Below are positions 54,428 to 63,102 of a stretch of 64,000 nucleotides of DNA, in pieces. The notes beneath the pieces were generated by a model. It was not told where the DNA came from, searched no databases, and saw only the letters and a program-made list of their open reading frames with translations. The stretch is from Pseudomonas cremoricolorata. GTDB lineage: Bacteria; Pseudomonadota; Gammaproteobacteria; Pseudomonadales; Pseudomonadaceae. The translations under genes were made by a program, and so were the position numbers. The stretch is taken from contig NZ_CP009455.1 of NCBI RefSeq assembly GCF_000759535.1, positions 4,716,404-4,780,403 on the forward strand, given 5' to 3'. Each line of letters opens with the position of its first letter. The stretch's first letter is position 1.

Positions 54428-54456
54428 TTGTAGGAGCGGCTTTAGCCGCGAAAAGG
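54428..54456. repeat. REP-like palindrome of the P. putida type
   Basis: GTTGTAGGAGCGGCTTTAGC followed by CGCGAAAAG resembles the widespread P. putida REP sequences (GTAGGAGCGG...CCGCGAA); the core GCGGCTTTAGCCGC is a perfect hairpin. It stands alone here, between the DTW gene start and a small peptide gene. Confidence 0.6.
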
Positions 54457-54466
54457 GCCTGAAGGC

Positions 54467-54497
54467 AAAAGGCCGACGCTCGTGATGAGCATCGGCC
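54467..54497 (-). terminator. Intrinsic terminator of the 42-residue peptide gene
   Basis: On the minus strand GGCCGATGCTC and GAGCGTCGGCC form an 11-bp stem with one G-T pair and a 5-base loop, followed by TTTT. It lies 8 bases beyond the stop of the small gene at 54506. Confidence 0.75.
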
Positions 54498-54505
54498 CTG
54501 TGCAG

Positions 54506-54634
54506 TCAACGACGCCGTGGCTGGCGTCTGCGCGAGTCATCGTCGCTGGGGATCGGCACCGGTTGCAACGGCGGCGGTATCAGGCCGAGCGCGACGGCCA
54601 GATCATGGAACCAGTTGTACATACGATCGTTCAT
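54506..54634 (-). CDS. 42-residue Pro/Arg-rich peptide
   Basis: The peptide MNDRMYNWFHDLAVALGLIP continues PPLQPVPIPS and ends with a basic tail DDDSRRRQPRRR. The ATG has AAGGGGG 6 bases upstream and the gene has its own terminator. I remember similar short peptides as conserved hypotheticals in Pseudomonas, but this could not be checked. The helical first half with aromatic residues followed by a charged tail suggests a membrane- or nucleic-acid-associated role; unknown. Confidence 0.65.
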   Translation of the reverse strand: MNDRMYNWFHDLAVALGLIPPPLQPVPIPSDDDSRRRQPRRR

Positions 54635-54686
54635 AGTGCCCCCTTTTACGGGTAAGCCTCACGGCAAATCCTTACTGCGATGCTTC

Positions 54687-54739
54687 GTACAGATCATAGT
54701 TGTTACAGCTGTACCGTGCATGCGATTTATCTTACAGAT
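54687..54739. promoter_or_regulatory. Repeated [GT]TACAG motifs and a TACAGCTGTA palindrome
   Basis: GTACAGAT (54687), TTACAGCT (54703, inside the perfect 10-bp palindrome TACAGCTGTA at 54704-54713) and TTACAGAT (54732) lie 50-105 bp upstream of the small peptide gene. The spacing of half-sites recalls GntR/MocR-type operators, but no such regulator is nearby. Confidence 0.35.
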
Positions 54740-54829
54740 GGAGGTAAGTTTGCCTTGGTTCAAGCCCAGCGGGCCAGTTCCGACGGTCGGTGAACTGTTT
54801 CGCCTTGTTGCAACCTGGCGTCTCGACAC

Positions 54830-55756
54830 CTAGCCCAGTACGCGACGCAATTGCCGCCTCACCCACGGCTCCGCGCTGACCAGCACCACCCCCGCCAGTA
54901 CCAACAGCGCCCCCAGCACGAAGTTGGCAGTCAATCGCTCACCCAACAGCAGCACGCCGAAACTCACCCCGAACAACGGCGTGATGAACGAAAACACCGC
55001 CAGGTTCGAGGCGAGGTATTTGCGCAGCAGCCAGAACCAGGTCAGGTAACTGACGAACGACACCACCACACCCTGAAACAGCACACTGCCCAGCGCCATC
55101 GGCGTAAAGCGCACGTCCAGCACCTGACCGCTCAGGGTCGCGATCAGCAACAGGCCAATGAAGCCCACCAGCAGCTGATACAGCAGCGTCAGCGAGGCCG
55201 GCGCCTCAGACAGCCGCGAGCCACGCACCACCACCGTCGTCGCACCCCAGGCAAGGCCTGCGAGCAAGCCCAGAGCATCACCGAGCAGCATACGGGTGTC
55301 CAATTCAGCCCACGACACGCCGCCGGCGAACGCCGTGGCAATGCCGCCGAAGGCCAGCAGGATACCCAGCCACTGTAAGCGCCGCAGCCGTTCGCTGGGC
55401 AAGGTCAGGTGCAAACCGAGGGCAGTGAAGATGGGCGCGGTGTACAGAAACACCGACATGTGCGCGGCGCTGGTCAGCTTCAGGCCCTCGGCGATGAACA
55501 AAAACTCCAGGCCGAACAGCCCGCCCGCCAACAGACCCGGGCGCCAGGTACACCCTAGCTGCATCCACTCCCGGCGCCAGCACACCAGCGCCGCTACCAG
55601 CACAGCGGCAATGCCTGAACGCAGCGCCGCCTGCATCACCGGCGCGATGTCCACCGCTGCCCATTTGATCAACACTTGCTGGCTGCCCCAGATCAGGCAC
55701 AGCAGCATCATCAGCTGGAAGGCGAAGGCATCGGGTTGCTGGCGAGTCGCGCTCAT
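54830..55756 (-). CDS. EamA/DMT-family inner-membrane exporter
   Basis: A 308-residue protein with ten transmembrane helices in two EamA repeats: LMMLLCLIWGSQQVLIKWA in the first, LGDALGLLAGLAWGATTVVV in the second. The family exports amino acids or other metabolites (RhaT/YdcZ relatives). Substrate unknown. It has its own upstream region of 104 bp. Confidence 0.88.
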   Translation of the reverse strand: MSATRQQPDAFAFQLMMLLCLIWGSQQVLIKWAAVDIAPVMQAALRSGIAAVLVAALVCWRREWMQLGCTWRPGLLAGGLFGLEFLFIAEGLKLTSAAHMSVFLYTAPIFTALGLHLTLPSERLRRLQWLGILLAFGGIATAFAGGVSWAELDTRMLLGDALGLLAGLAWGATTVVVRGSRLSEAPASLTLLYQLLVGFIGLLLIATLSGQVLDVRFTPMALGSVLFQGVVVSFVSYLTWFWLLRKYLASNLAVFSFITPLFGVSFGVLLLGERLTANFVLGALLVLAGVVLVSAEPWVRRQLRRVLG

Positions 55757-55860
55757 GACCGACGCTGCTCAACGGAGTGATTCACGGGCAAACCCCTGTC
55801 GGTTGCGGTAAGCCCGCGATTATCAAGCGCTGAACATCGATGCGCCAGCGCTGGGCCAGG

Positions 55861-56253
55861 TCAGGCGATCTGCGCTTTGCTGGCCACGTCTGCGAAAGTT
55901 GCCTGATCCAGTGCATCGGGCTGCTCGTCGAGCACCTGGCGCGGGTGCTCAAAGCCCGGGATGCTGCTGTCGATCATGCTGATCAGCTGCGAGCCGCGGG
56001 CCGTGAGCACGAAGTTTTCGCCGTTGCCGCCCTCACTCTCGGGGCGACTTTCGATGAAGCCGCGATCGAGCAGCAGCTTTTCATACTCGCAGGCCCGAGT
56101 TTTCAGGCGATCGACGTCGCCCACCGGCTCGCCATTGGCGGCGAGCTCTGCCGCGTGCTGCTCGGCATAGGGTCGTGGCGTGAAATTCTGGTCTGCACCG
56201 TTTTGCACTTCGTGAAGCAGGCGCTCGATCAAGTTCCAGTCATAAGTGGTCAT
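55861..56253 (-). CDS. Winged-helix-like hypothetical protein (DUF2513-like)
   Basis: The 130-residue protein starts MTTYDWNLIERLLHEVQNGA and contains YEKLLLDRGFIESR followed by NFVLTARGSQLISMIDSS, the helix-helix-wing order of small MarR/DUF2513-like DNA-binding proteins. It ends DQATFADVASKAQIA. It may be a transcription factor, but no target is evident. I chose the ATG at 56253; the frame extends to 56340 with an unlikely N-terminus. It diverges from a small periplasmic protein at 56415. Confidence 0.6.
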   Translation of the reverse strand: MTTYDWNLIERLLHEVQNGADQNFTPRPYAEQHAAELAANGEPVGDVDRLKTRACEYEKLLLDRGFIESRPESEGGNGENFVLTARGSQLISMIDSSIPGFEHPRQVLDEQPDALDQATFADVASKAQIA

Positions 56254-56414
56254 GGCGTTGGCCTCGCAGGCTGCAGGGTGAGTACAGGTCTTGGGACCGA
56301 AGCACGACGCTAGGTGTTCAGAAAGAACGCCGAGCGGCAACCCGGTCAGCTCGGCTGAACTTCATCGAGTCGCTCTGTTCCACCGCTTACATCGCCACAA
56401 CCTGAGGACGTGCC

Positions 56415-56687
56415 ATGAAACCCTTCGTGCAAGTGATCTGCGCTGCCAGCCTGCTGAGTGCCCTGCCAAGCTGGGCCTGCAGCCTGGAAGAAGCCACCGC
56501 CAAACGCGAGCAACTCGCCGGGCTGGTCACCCAGCTCACCGACCAGGACCCGCAGAAGGCCAAGGAAATCAACGAAGAGCTGCAAGGCATGAAGCTCGAC
56601 AGCGCCAGCAGCGATTTCTCAAGCCAGTGCCAGCTCATCGATAAACGCATGCAGGAATTGAAAACCGCAGAGAAAAAGGCCGGCTGA
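56415..56687 (+). CDS. Small periplasmic protein with coiled-coil segment
   Basis: The 90-residue protein has a signal peptide (CAASLLSALPSWA, cleavage before CSL) and a mature helical part rich in Glu/Lys/Gln (EEATAKREQLAGLVTQLTDQ). Two cysteines in the mature chain could form a disulfide. Not recognised as a known family. A perfect hairpin terminator-like structure follows. Confidence 0.65.
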   Translation: MKPFVQVICAASLLSALPSWACSLEEATAKREQLAGLVTQLTDQDPQKAKEINEELQGMKLDSASSDFSSQCQLIDKRMQELKTAEKKAG

Positions 56688-56694
56688 GTCAGGC

Positions 56695-56727
56695 GCTGAC
56701 GGTACAGGTCGAGCCTGTGCCGTCAGC
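56695..56727. terminator. Strong stem-loop between convergent genes
   Basis: GCTGACGG-T-ACAGG (56695-56708) pairs with CCTGT-G-CCGTCAGC (56714-56727) around a 5-base loop, giving about 14 pairs including one T-G. It lies between the small periplasmic gene and the helicase stop; no T-run is visible. Confidence 0.55.
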
Positions 56728-56741
56728 ATGACCGCGAGACG

Positions 56742-58067
<1,326 letters not shown>

Positions 58068-58205
58068 GGCGTAACCTCAGACAAGTAGCGGGAATTCGGC
58101 TGCATAGGGTAACGTTTTCCCCGGTCGGAGCCGAGTTTCTTTTGCTCCCCTTACCCGCGTGCCATCGCCGCACTCAATTTCGCTGCACAGGTTTTGCCAA
58201 CGCTC

Positions 58206-59524
58206 ATGAATTTCCAACAAATGTGGACCGACGCTCTGGATGTCTGGGGCACCCTCGATCAACACCCAATGCTGCACGCTGCCCTCGGCCTTGCCGTGCT
58301 GCTGCTGGTGTCTTTCCTGCTCGGGCGCCTGGCGCGCTTCGTGGTGCTGCACGGCGCTCGCCTGCTGGCGCGCCAGCCAGCGCTGCGCTGGGTCGACGAC
58401 CTGCGCCACAACAAGGTGCTGCACCGCCTGGCGCAAACCGTGCCGTCGCTGGTCATCCAGTTCGGCCTGAAGTTGGTGCCGCAGCTCAGCCCCACCGCCC
58501 TGCACTTTCTCGACAACGTCGCCCTGGCCATCACGCTGCTGTTCCTGAGTCTGGCGCTGTCGTGCCTGCTCGACGCCCTGCTGGCCATCTACGCCCGCAC
58601 CGAGCATGCCCGCACCCGCTCGATCAAAGGCTATGTGCAACTGGCGAAAATGGTGCTGTGGGTATTCGCCGTCATCATCATCGTCGCCACCCTGATCGAC
58701 CGCTCGCCCTTGCTGCTGCTGTCGGGTCTGGGCGCCATGTCGGCGGTGCTGCTGTTGGTCTACAAAGACACCCTGCTGTCGTTCGTGGCTAGCGTACAGC
58801 TCACCAGCAACGACATGCTCCACGTCGGCGACTGGATTGAAATGCCCCAAGTCGGCGCCGATGGTGATGTGGTCGATATCAGCCTGAACACGGTAAAAGT
58901 ACAGAACTTCGACAAGACCATCGTCTCGATCCCCACCTGGCGCCTGATGAGCGAATCGTTCCGCAACTACCGTGGCATGCAGCAATCAGGCGGCAGGCGC
59001 ATCAAGCGCAGCCTGTTCATCGACGTGTCCACCGTGCGTTTCCTCACCCCCGATGAAGAACAGCGCCTCGGCGCCGTGCGCCTGGTCGGCGAGTACCTGG
59101 CGACCAAGCGCAAGGAACTGCACGAGTGGAACGAGGCCCAGGGCCTGGGCGAAGAACTGGCTGCCAACCGCCGCAAACTCACCAACATCGGCACCTTCCG
59201 CGCCTACGCCCTGGCCTACCTGAACAACCACCCCGACATCCACCCCAACATGACCTGCATGGTCCGCCAGATGCAGACCACCGCCGAAGGCGTGCCGCTG
59301 GAACTCTACTGCTTCACCCGTACCACCGCCTGGGCCGACTACGAGCGGATTCAGGGGATATCTTCGATTACCTGCTGGCGGTGTTGCCGGAGTTTGGCTT
59401 AAGCCTCTACCAGCAGCCCAGTGGCAACGATATGCGGGTGGGGTTGGTGGGGCGTGGTGCACCGGCGGCGGAGCTTGAGACAGGGCCGGCGCAGCGCAGG
59501 CTAGAGCAGATGAGCGAGGCCTGA
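58206..59524 (+). pseudogene. MscS-family mechanosensitive channel, frameshifted near the 3' end
   Basis: The first frame (58206-59402) encodes four or five transmembrane helices and the MscS core (GLGAMSAVLLLVYKDTLLSF, GDWIEMPQ, VSIPTWRLM), a YbdG/MscM-like protein. At the G-run 59354-59357 (CAGGGGATATC) the frame is lost: with one more G it would continue as GDIFDYLLAVLPEFGLSLYQ and end at 59524. As given, the protein ends in a non-conserved ISSITCWRCCRSLA. A sequencing error or a real single-base deletion removes about 55 C-terminal residues. The ATG at 58206 follows a weak ribosome binding site. Confidence 0.8.
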
Positions 59525-59778
59525 AGCGATTCGACGATGCCGGGCGTGGGTGGAAGAAACAGACTCAGCGCCCGGTTTCGATGACGGCAACACGTCGGAT
59601 GACGCGGGCCTTCGACCTGGACGCTGTATCGGTCAGGCAACGTTTGTCTGGGGCCCCTCAATCGCGGCGCACATTCGCTTGCGCCCATGCTTCGGCATGG
59701 GTCACCGGTAATCCATGTTGCGCGTTGAAGGTCTGTTCCATGCTCCAGGCCACACCCCCGGCCCATGGAAAGTGTGTT
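59525..59778. other. Spacer between MscS and the lipoprotein gene
   Basis: No gene is evident in 254 bp. It holds a hairpin CCGGGCG (59540-59546) / CGCCCGG (59569-59575) followed by TTTC after the mscS gene, and a 7-bp UUCG-type hairpin CCCATGC-TTCG-GCATGGG at 59684-59701. Confidence 0.4.
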
Positions 59779-60594
59779 CTATGGCTTGGCGCTACCGTTG
59801 TCGGATACTGGTGTGGCTACGGTGGTCGCATGACCTGTCGTCTCCACCCCTGTTGATGCGGCCTTATTCTCAGGATTGAGTCTTTTGGCCTTTTCTTCAA
59901 TTGAGCTCTTCAAAAGATTACGTATCCCTGTCGGATGGCACCTTAAAAAATACTCATCCAACGCGGAAACAGCCGAATCGAAAGAATCGATGGTCTCGGG
60001 CCAGGTTTTATTCGGCACCATGATTCGACTGAGGATGCGAGCTTTATCGTTGGCTCTTGCAGACTGAACGAGTTCACGTAACAAACCGACGTCGGTCGAC
60101 GCTAGAAAAGCACTGTTGTACGCATCGAACGAGGCCGAACCGAAGCCGAAGGCAGCACCTGTGGCGCCTGTTACCGCTGAGCCGGCATCGGCCAAGCCCA
60201 ATATTGCGGAGGTCAGGCTGCCAACCAGTACCGTTTGCTTTTGAACATACTCGCGATGCGCTCGGGTGAAATCAATGCGTGAGAAATAATCGCCACACTG
60301 TAAGTCGTAATAGGTCATGCCGCTTTCCAAAAACTGTTTCAGATCACTGGCCTGAGGATTCGTCATGGCGGCCCTGTAACTGGTTTTGAACCGCGCTAGT
60401 TGATCTACAAACTTTACATCCCCATCGAGTTGCTTTTCCGCACGGCTATTCGGATCATTCGCCGCGGTCATTTGACCCTTGAGAGGGTTGCTGTCCTGGT
60501 AGGGGGTCTGCAAGTTTGGAAACCTACTGCAGCCGGAAACAAAAAACATCATGGACACCCAACACAACAGCGAGAAACCATAGGCCTTATCCAT
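59779..60594 (-). CDS. Lipoprotein of unknown function, downstream of a GH75-like gene
   Basis: The 271-residue protein begins MDKAYGFSLLCWVSMMFFVS and has a lipobox ending in Cys23 (FFVSGCSRF). The mature part contains CGDYFSRIDFTRAHREYVQK, a Gly/Ala-rich hydrophobic segment SAVTGATGAAFGFGSASFDA and a further Cys in YFLRCHPTG. No family recognised. It follows the GH75-like frame by 26 bases on the same strand, so the two were probably an operon; it may be an immunity or partner protein, but that is speculation. Base composition is visibly lower in GC than the rest of the window. Confidence 0.65.
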   Translation of the reverse strand: MDKAYGFSLLCWVSMMFFVSGCSRFPNLQTPYQDSNPLKGQMTAANDPNSRAEKQLDGDVKFVDQLARFKTSYRAAMTNPQASDLKQFLESGMTYYDLQCGDYFSRIDFTRAHREYVQKQTVLVGSLTSAILGLADAGSAVTGATGAAFGFGSASFDAYNSAFLASTDVGLLRELVQSARANDKARILSRIMVPNKTWPETIDSFDSAVSALDEYFLRCHPTGIRNLLKSSIEEKAKRLNPENKAASTGVETTGHATTVATPVSDNGSAKP

Positions 60595-60620
60595 GTGATC
60601 ACCCATTCTCGATTGAAGCA

Positions 60621-61612
60621 TCAGTTAGACGTCGTCAGGGTGGAACATGCGTCAAGCCTGGCGACACCGCCCCACGCACTGAAGATCGCTTGGCCGTACT
60701 GGTCAATCTGGTCTTGAGTGACAGGTTGACCGCGTCCGAAGTGCTTCAAGACATCGTTGGCAGGGAAGACCAGATAATCGACGGATTTAACTGCCAGGTG
60801 CTTGATGTGCGAATACGTGTCCGTCGCTGCTACCGGTTTTCCCGACAGATAAGAGGTCAACGCAATACTCCTTCTCCAAGCCCGTTCTCCGGGCCGGTAT
60901 CGCCATGAATCGCATAAGCGATTTTCCCCGGTCTTGTTATTCCTCAGAACGACCAGATCTCCGCCATCTGTGACGATCCCCTGGGATTCCCAGCGGGTAT
61001 TCTTGGGATAGACGACGGCATGGATGGTCAGGCTATCTACATAAATACTCTGATTACACTTATCACCGGCCCCGAGTCTCACCTTTGTCTGAGACCACGA
61101 AAAAAACCTGTGTTATCGCCCTCCAATTGTATGCACGGGGTGGACCGCGTACCGCGAGTTGCCTTGGTCCAAGGAATGATGTTTCCAGTCAAGACCCTGG
61201 GGTACTTACTCGAATCGAAACCCAGAGCGCGCGCGCCCTCAAAGGCCGTGATATAGCTCATGTAGCATTTTTTATCACGCTCTCTGGCATTGCCCTTGGC
61301 CACAGTCGATACGGTGGCCTGAAGCATCCCACGCAGAGGTGATGGCATTGACGATATTGTTGTATGCAAGCGTCTTACCGTGGGGATCATCAGGATGGTA
61401 AGAGCGTGCAGCACCATCGGTGTTGACACTCATGCGAGAGCGGTAATAGAGAGAGGGGTATCTGCTCAGATGCGCTGTAGATGGTCTTGCCGGTGCCGTG
61501 ATGCGTATAGGCCGGTGCCATTGCACATGACACGGTCCGGTGGCTGTGCATACAGCGGACTGCCCAAACCGATAAAGAAAAATGAACAAGCTAGCGTTCT
61601 TGATAGCGCCAT
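60621..61612 (-). pseudogene. Secreted GH75/chitosanase-like enzyme gene broken by several frameshifts
   Basis: Pieces of one protein lie in different minus-strand frames: an ATG at 61612 with AAGGA upstream and a good signal peptide; a fragment around MSVNTDGAARSYHPDDP (near 61430-61380); ERDKKCYMSYITAFEGARAL to GDNTGFF (near 61290-61105); and from about 61099 to the stop at 60621 LGAGDKCNQSIYVDSLTIHA with GGDLVVLRNNKTGENRLC. The order and the YHPDD, SLTIHAVVYP and GDLVVLRN blocks recall family GH75 chitosanases. At least four shifts are needed; one is in the A7 run at 61100-61106. It is inactive as written, or the sequence is faulty here. Assignment to GH75 is tentative. Confidence 0.6.
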
Positions 61613-62101
61613 TTATTTTTCCTTGTTGACTGAACCTTTAGCGTTCCGCCTACCCCACGGTGGGTAATTACGGTTTAGTAGAGGAATCTGACACGTGCCA
61701 GCTCGCTGAAACGTTATTTTCGCACCCTGCTTCAATCCGCCTAAACAAGTTCTTTAGTTGTGCGATTCGAACGGGACGCCAAGGCTTCGGCTTAACGCCT
61801 GTGTGTATCGTTTATTTAACAAATCAGGCAAGCGCCGGACTATCCCGTCTCGGTAGCGCTACACCCAATGCCCAACTTTAAACCTGACTGAGACTGCCAA
61901 CGCCAACGGCCAACTGCCCTTCGGTTTGCCCGCACGCGCCCTGCTGCCACGTCTCGACGCCGCAGCTCAATCCTGTAGGATCTTTCTGAATCCAACACCG
62001 AATCCTTCAAGATTTACACCGTGGCGAACTATCCTACGCGCCACGCCGAACCTTCGCCGTTGTCGGGAAAATGCTTCAGGACTAACGTCCACCGCGTCGT
62101 T
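61613..62101. other. Spacer of about 490 bp without supported genes
   Basis: I see no coding frame with family character. Short frames at 61660-61881 and 61926-62135 have no ribosome binding site or conserved features. The stretch is lower in GC near 61613-61880 and leads into the structured RNA at 62102. Confidence 0.45.
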
Positions 62102-62265
62102 TCGACGACCGGGTGTGAGAACCCGAACCGAGTAAGTTCAGCTGCCTTTCATGGTGGTCATGCGCGGGCAGACTTCGGTCTGGCCGGGGCTCCTTGCTCG
62201 CTCGGTTTCTCACCCCGCGTATGACCGCCACCCAAACCCGTGAGAAGGTCGAGTGGCGGTTTTTT
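62102..62265 (+). ncRNA. Structured leader RNA ending in an intrinsic terminator
   Basis: Elements in order: CGGGT-GTGAGA-ACCCG local hairpin (62110-62125); ACCGAG (62127-62132), which can pair with CTCGGT (62201-62206); GGGTGTGAGAA (62111-62121), which can pair instead with TTCTCACCCC (62207-62216); a UUCG-capped hairpin CAGAC-TTCG-GTCTG (62169-62182); and a terminator ACCGCCAC (62224-62231) / GTGGCGGT (62253-62260) with six T. The next gene starts at 62289 with AAGGA upstream. The alternative pairings suggest an attenuator or a processed small RNA. The 5' end is not defined. Confidence 0.5.
62224..62265 (+). terminator. Intrinsic terminator inside the leader
   Basis: 8-bp perfect stem ACCGCCAC / GTGGCGGT enclosing 21 bases, then a T-run (62260-62265). 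It ends 23 bases before the start codon of the DUF6124-like gene. Confidence 0.7.
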
Positions 62266-62288
62266 CTGACTTCGCAAGGACTTATCCG

Positions 62289-62545
62289 ATGAAAAAGCCG
62301 ATTCCTGATCCACCCTGCATCCGGAACACCTCCCACTACTACCTGATCAACCCGACCTCAACCCCGCCGACGCCCTGACCCACACCCTGGAACTGATGTC
62401 CGGCATCAAAACCACCCTGGACGAATACATCTGCGCCAACGCCGGTGAGCCTGGTGTGCCGATGCTGGTCAACACGGTCCATCAGGTGCAGATGGTCCAG
62501 GCGCTGACCAGCTTCGTCTTGCAGCGTGATGAGCAGGCGCCGTGA
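62289..62545 (+). pseudogene. DUF6124/DUF3077-like small protein gene with early frameshift
   Basis: ATG at 62289 (AAGGA 10 bases upstream) opens MKKPIPDPPCIRN, but this frame ends at about 62377. A second frame covers DQPDLNPADALTHTLELMSG, IKTTLDEYICANAGEPGVPM and VHQVQMVQALTSFVLQRDEQ, and stops at 62545. Pseudomonas proteins of this type start MKKPxPDPP and continue with helices around a similar core, so the two parts belong to one gene separated by a small indel near 62335-62350. Function unknown. Confidence 0.55.
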
Positions 62546-62576
62546 TGCCGTCTGCGAAGCCAGGAACACAACAGGC

Positions 62577-62990
62577 TTAGAAATCCACCTTCCCCCGCCC
62601 CGCCTTCACCGAACCTCGCCTGGCTTTACCGTCCAGACGACGCGTCTTGGAGCCGAGGGTGGGTTTGGTCGGGGCGCGTTTCTTTTCGGTCTTGCCGGCC
62701 GCCAGAATCAGCTCGGCCAGCCGCGCCAGGGCATCGGTGCGGTTCTGTTCCTGGGTGCGATACTGCTGGGCCTTGAGAATCAACACCCCGTCGGCGGTGA
62801 TACGCGAGTCGCGCAGGGCCAGCAGGCGCTCCTTGTAGAACTCGGGCAGCGACGAGGCCTTGATGTCGAAACGCAAGTGCACCGCGCTGGAGACCTTGTT
62901 GACGTTCTGCCCACCCGCGCCCTGGGCGCGGATGTAGCTCAGTTCGATGTCGCTATCGGGCAGGTGCACGGAGTTGGAGATGATCAGCAT
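62577..62990 (-). CDS. arfB: Alternative ribosome-rescue factor ArfB (peptidyl-tRNA hydrolase)
   Basis: The 137-residue protein has the GGQ motif in IRAQGAGGQNVNKVSSAVHL, as in class-I release factors, and a basic C-terminal tail (TRRLDGKARRGSVKAGRGK) that enters the empty mRNA channel. ArfB (YaeJ) frees stalled ribosomes without stop codons. The ATG at 62990 gives MLIISNSVHLPDSDIEL; the upstream open frame is not supported. The gene is intact though its neighbours are broken. Confidence 0.9.
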   Translation of the reverse strand: MLIISNSVHLPDSDIELSYIRAQGAGGQNVNKVSSAVHLRFDIKASSLPEFYKERLLALRDSRITADGVLILKAQQYRTQEQNRTDALARLAELILAAGKTEKKRAPTKPTLGSKTRRLDGKARRGSVKAGRGKVDF

Positions 62991-63102
62991 GGGAGGGCCT
63001 TGGTGAGTTGGGCCATTATCACCGGCCACCCAGCTTCCAGCCACCCCGCCACTGCGCCACAATCCCTCCACCTTCTCCAACTGCGAACACGGGCACCCTC
63101 CC

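Noticed and set aside
61613..62101. Genes in short frames 61660-61881, 61926-62135 and 62021-62224
   Set aside because: No ribosome binding sites or family features; the last one crosses the structured RNA and terminator.
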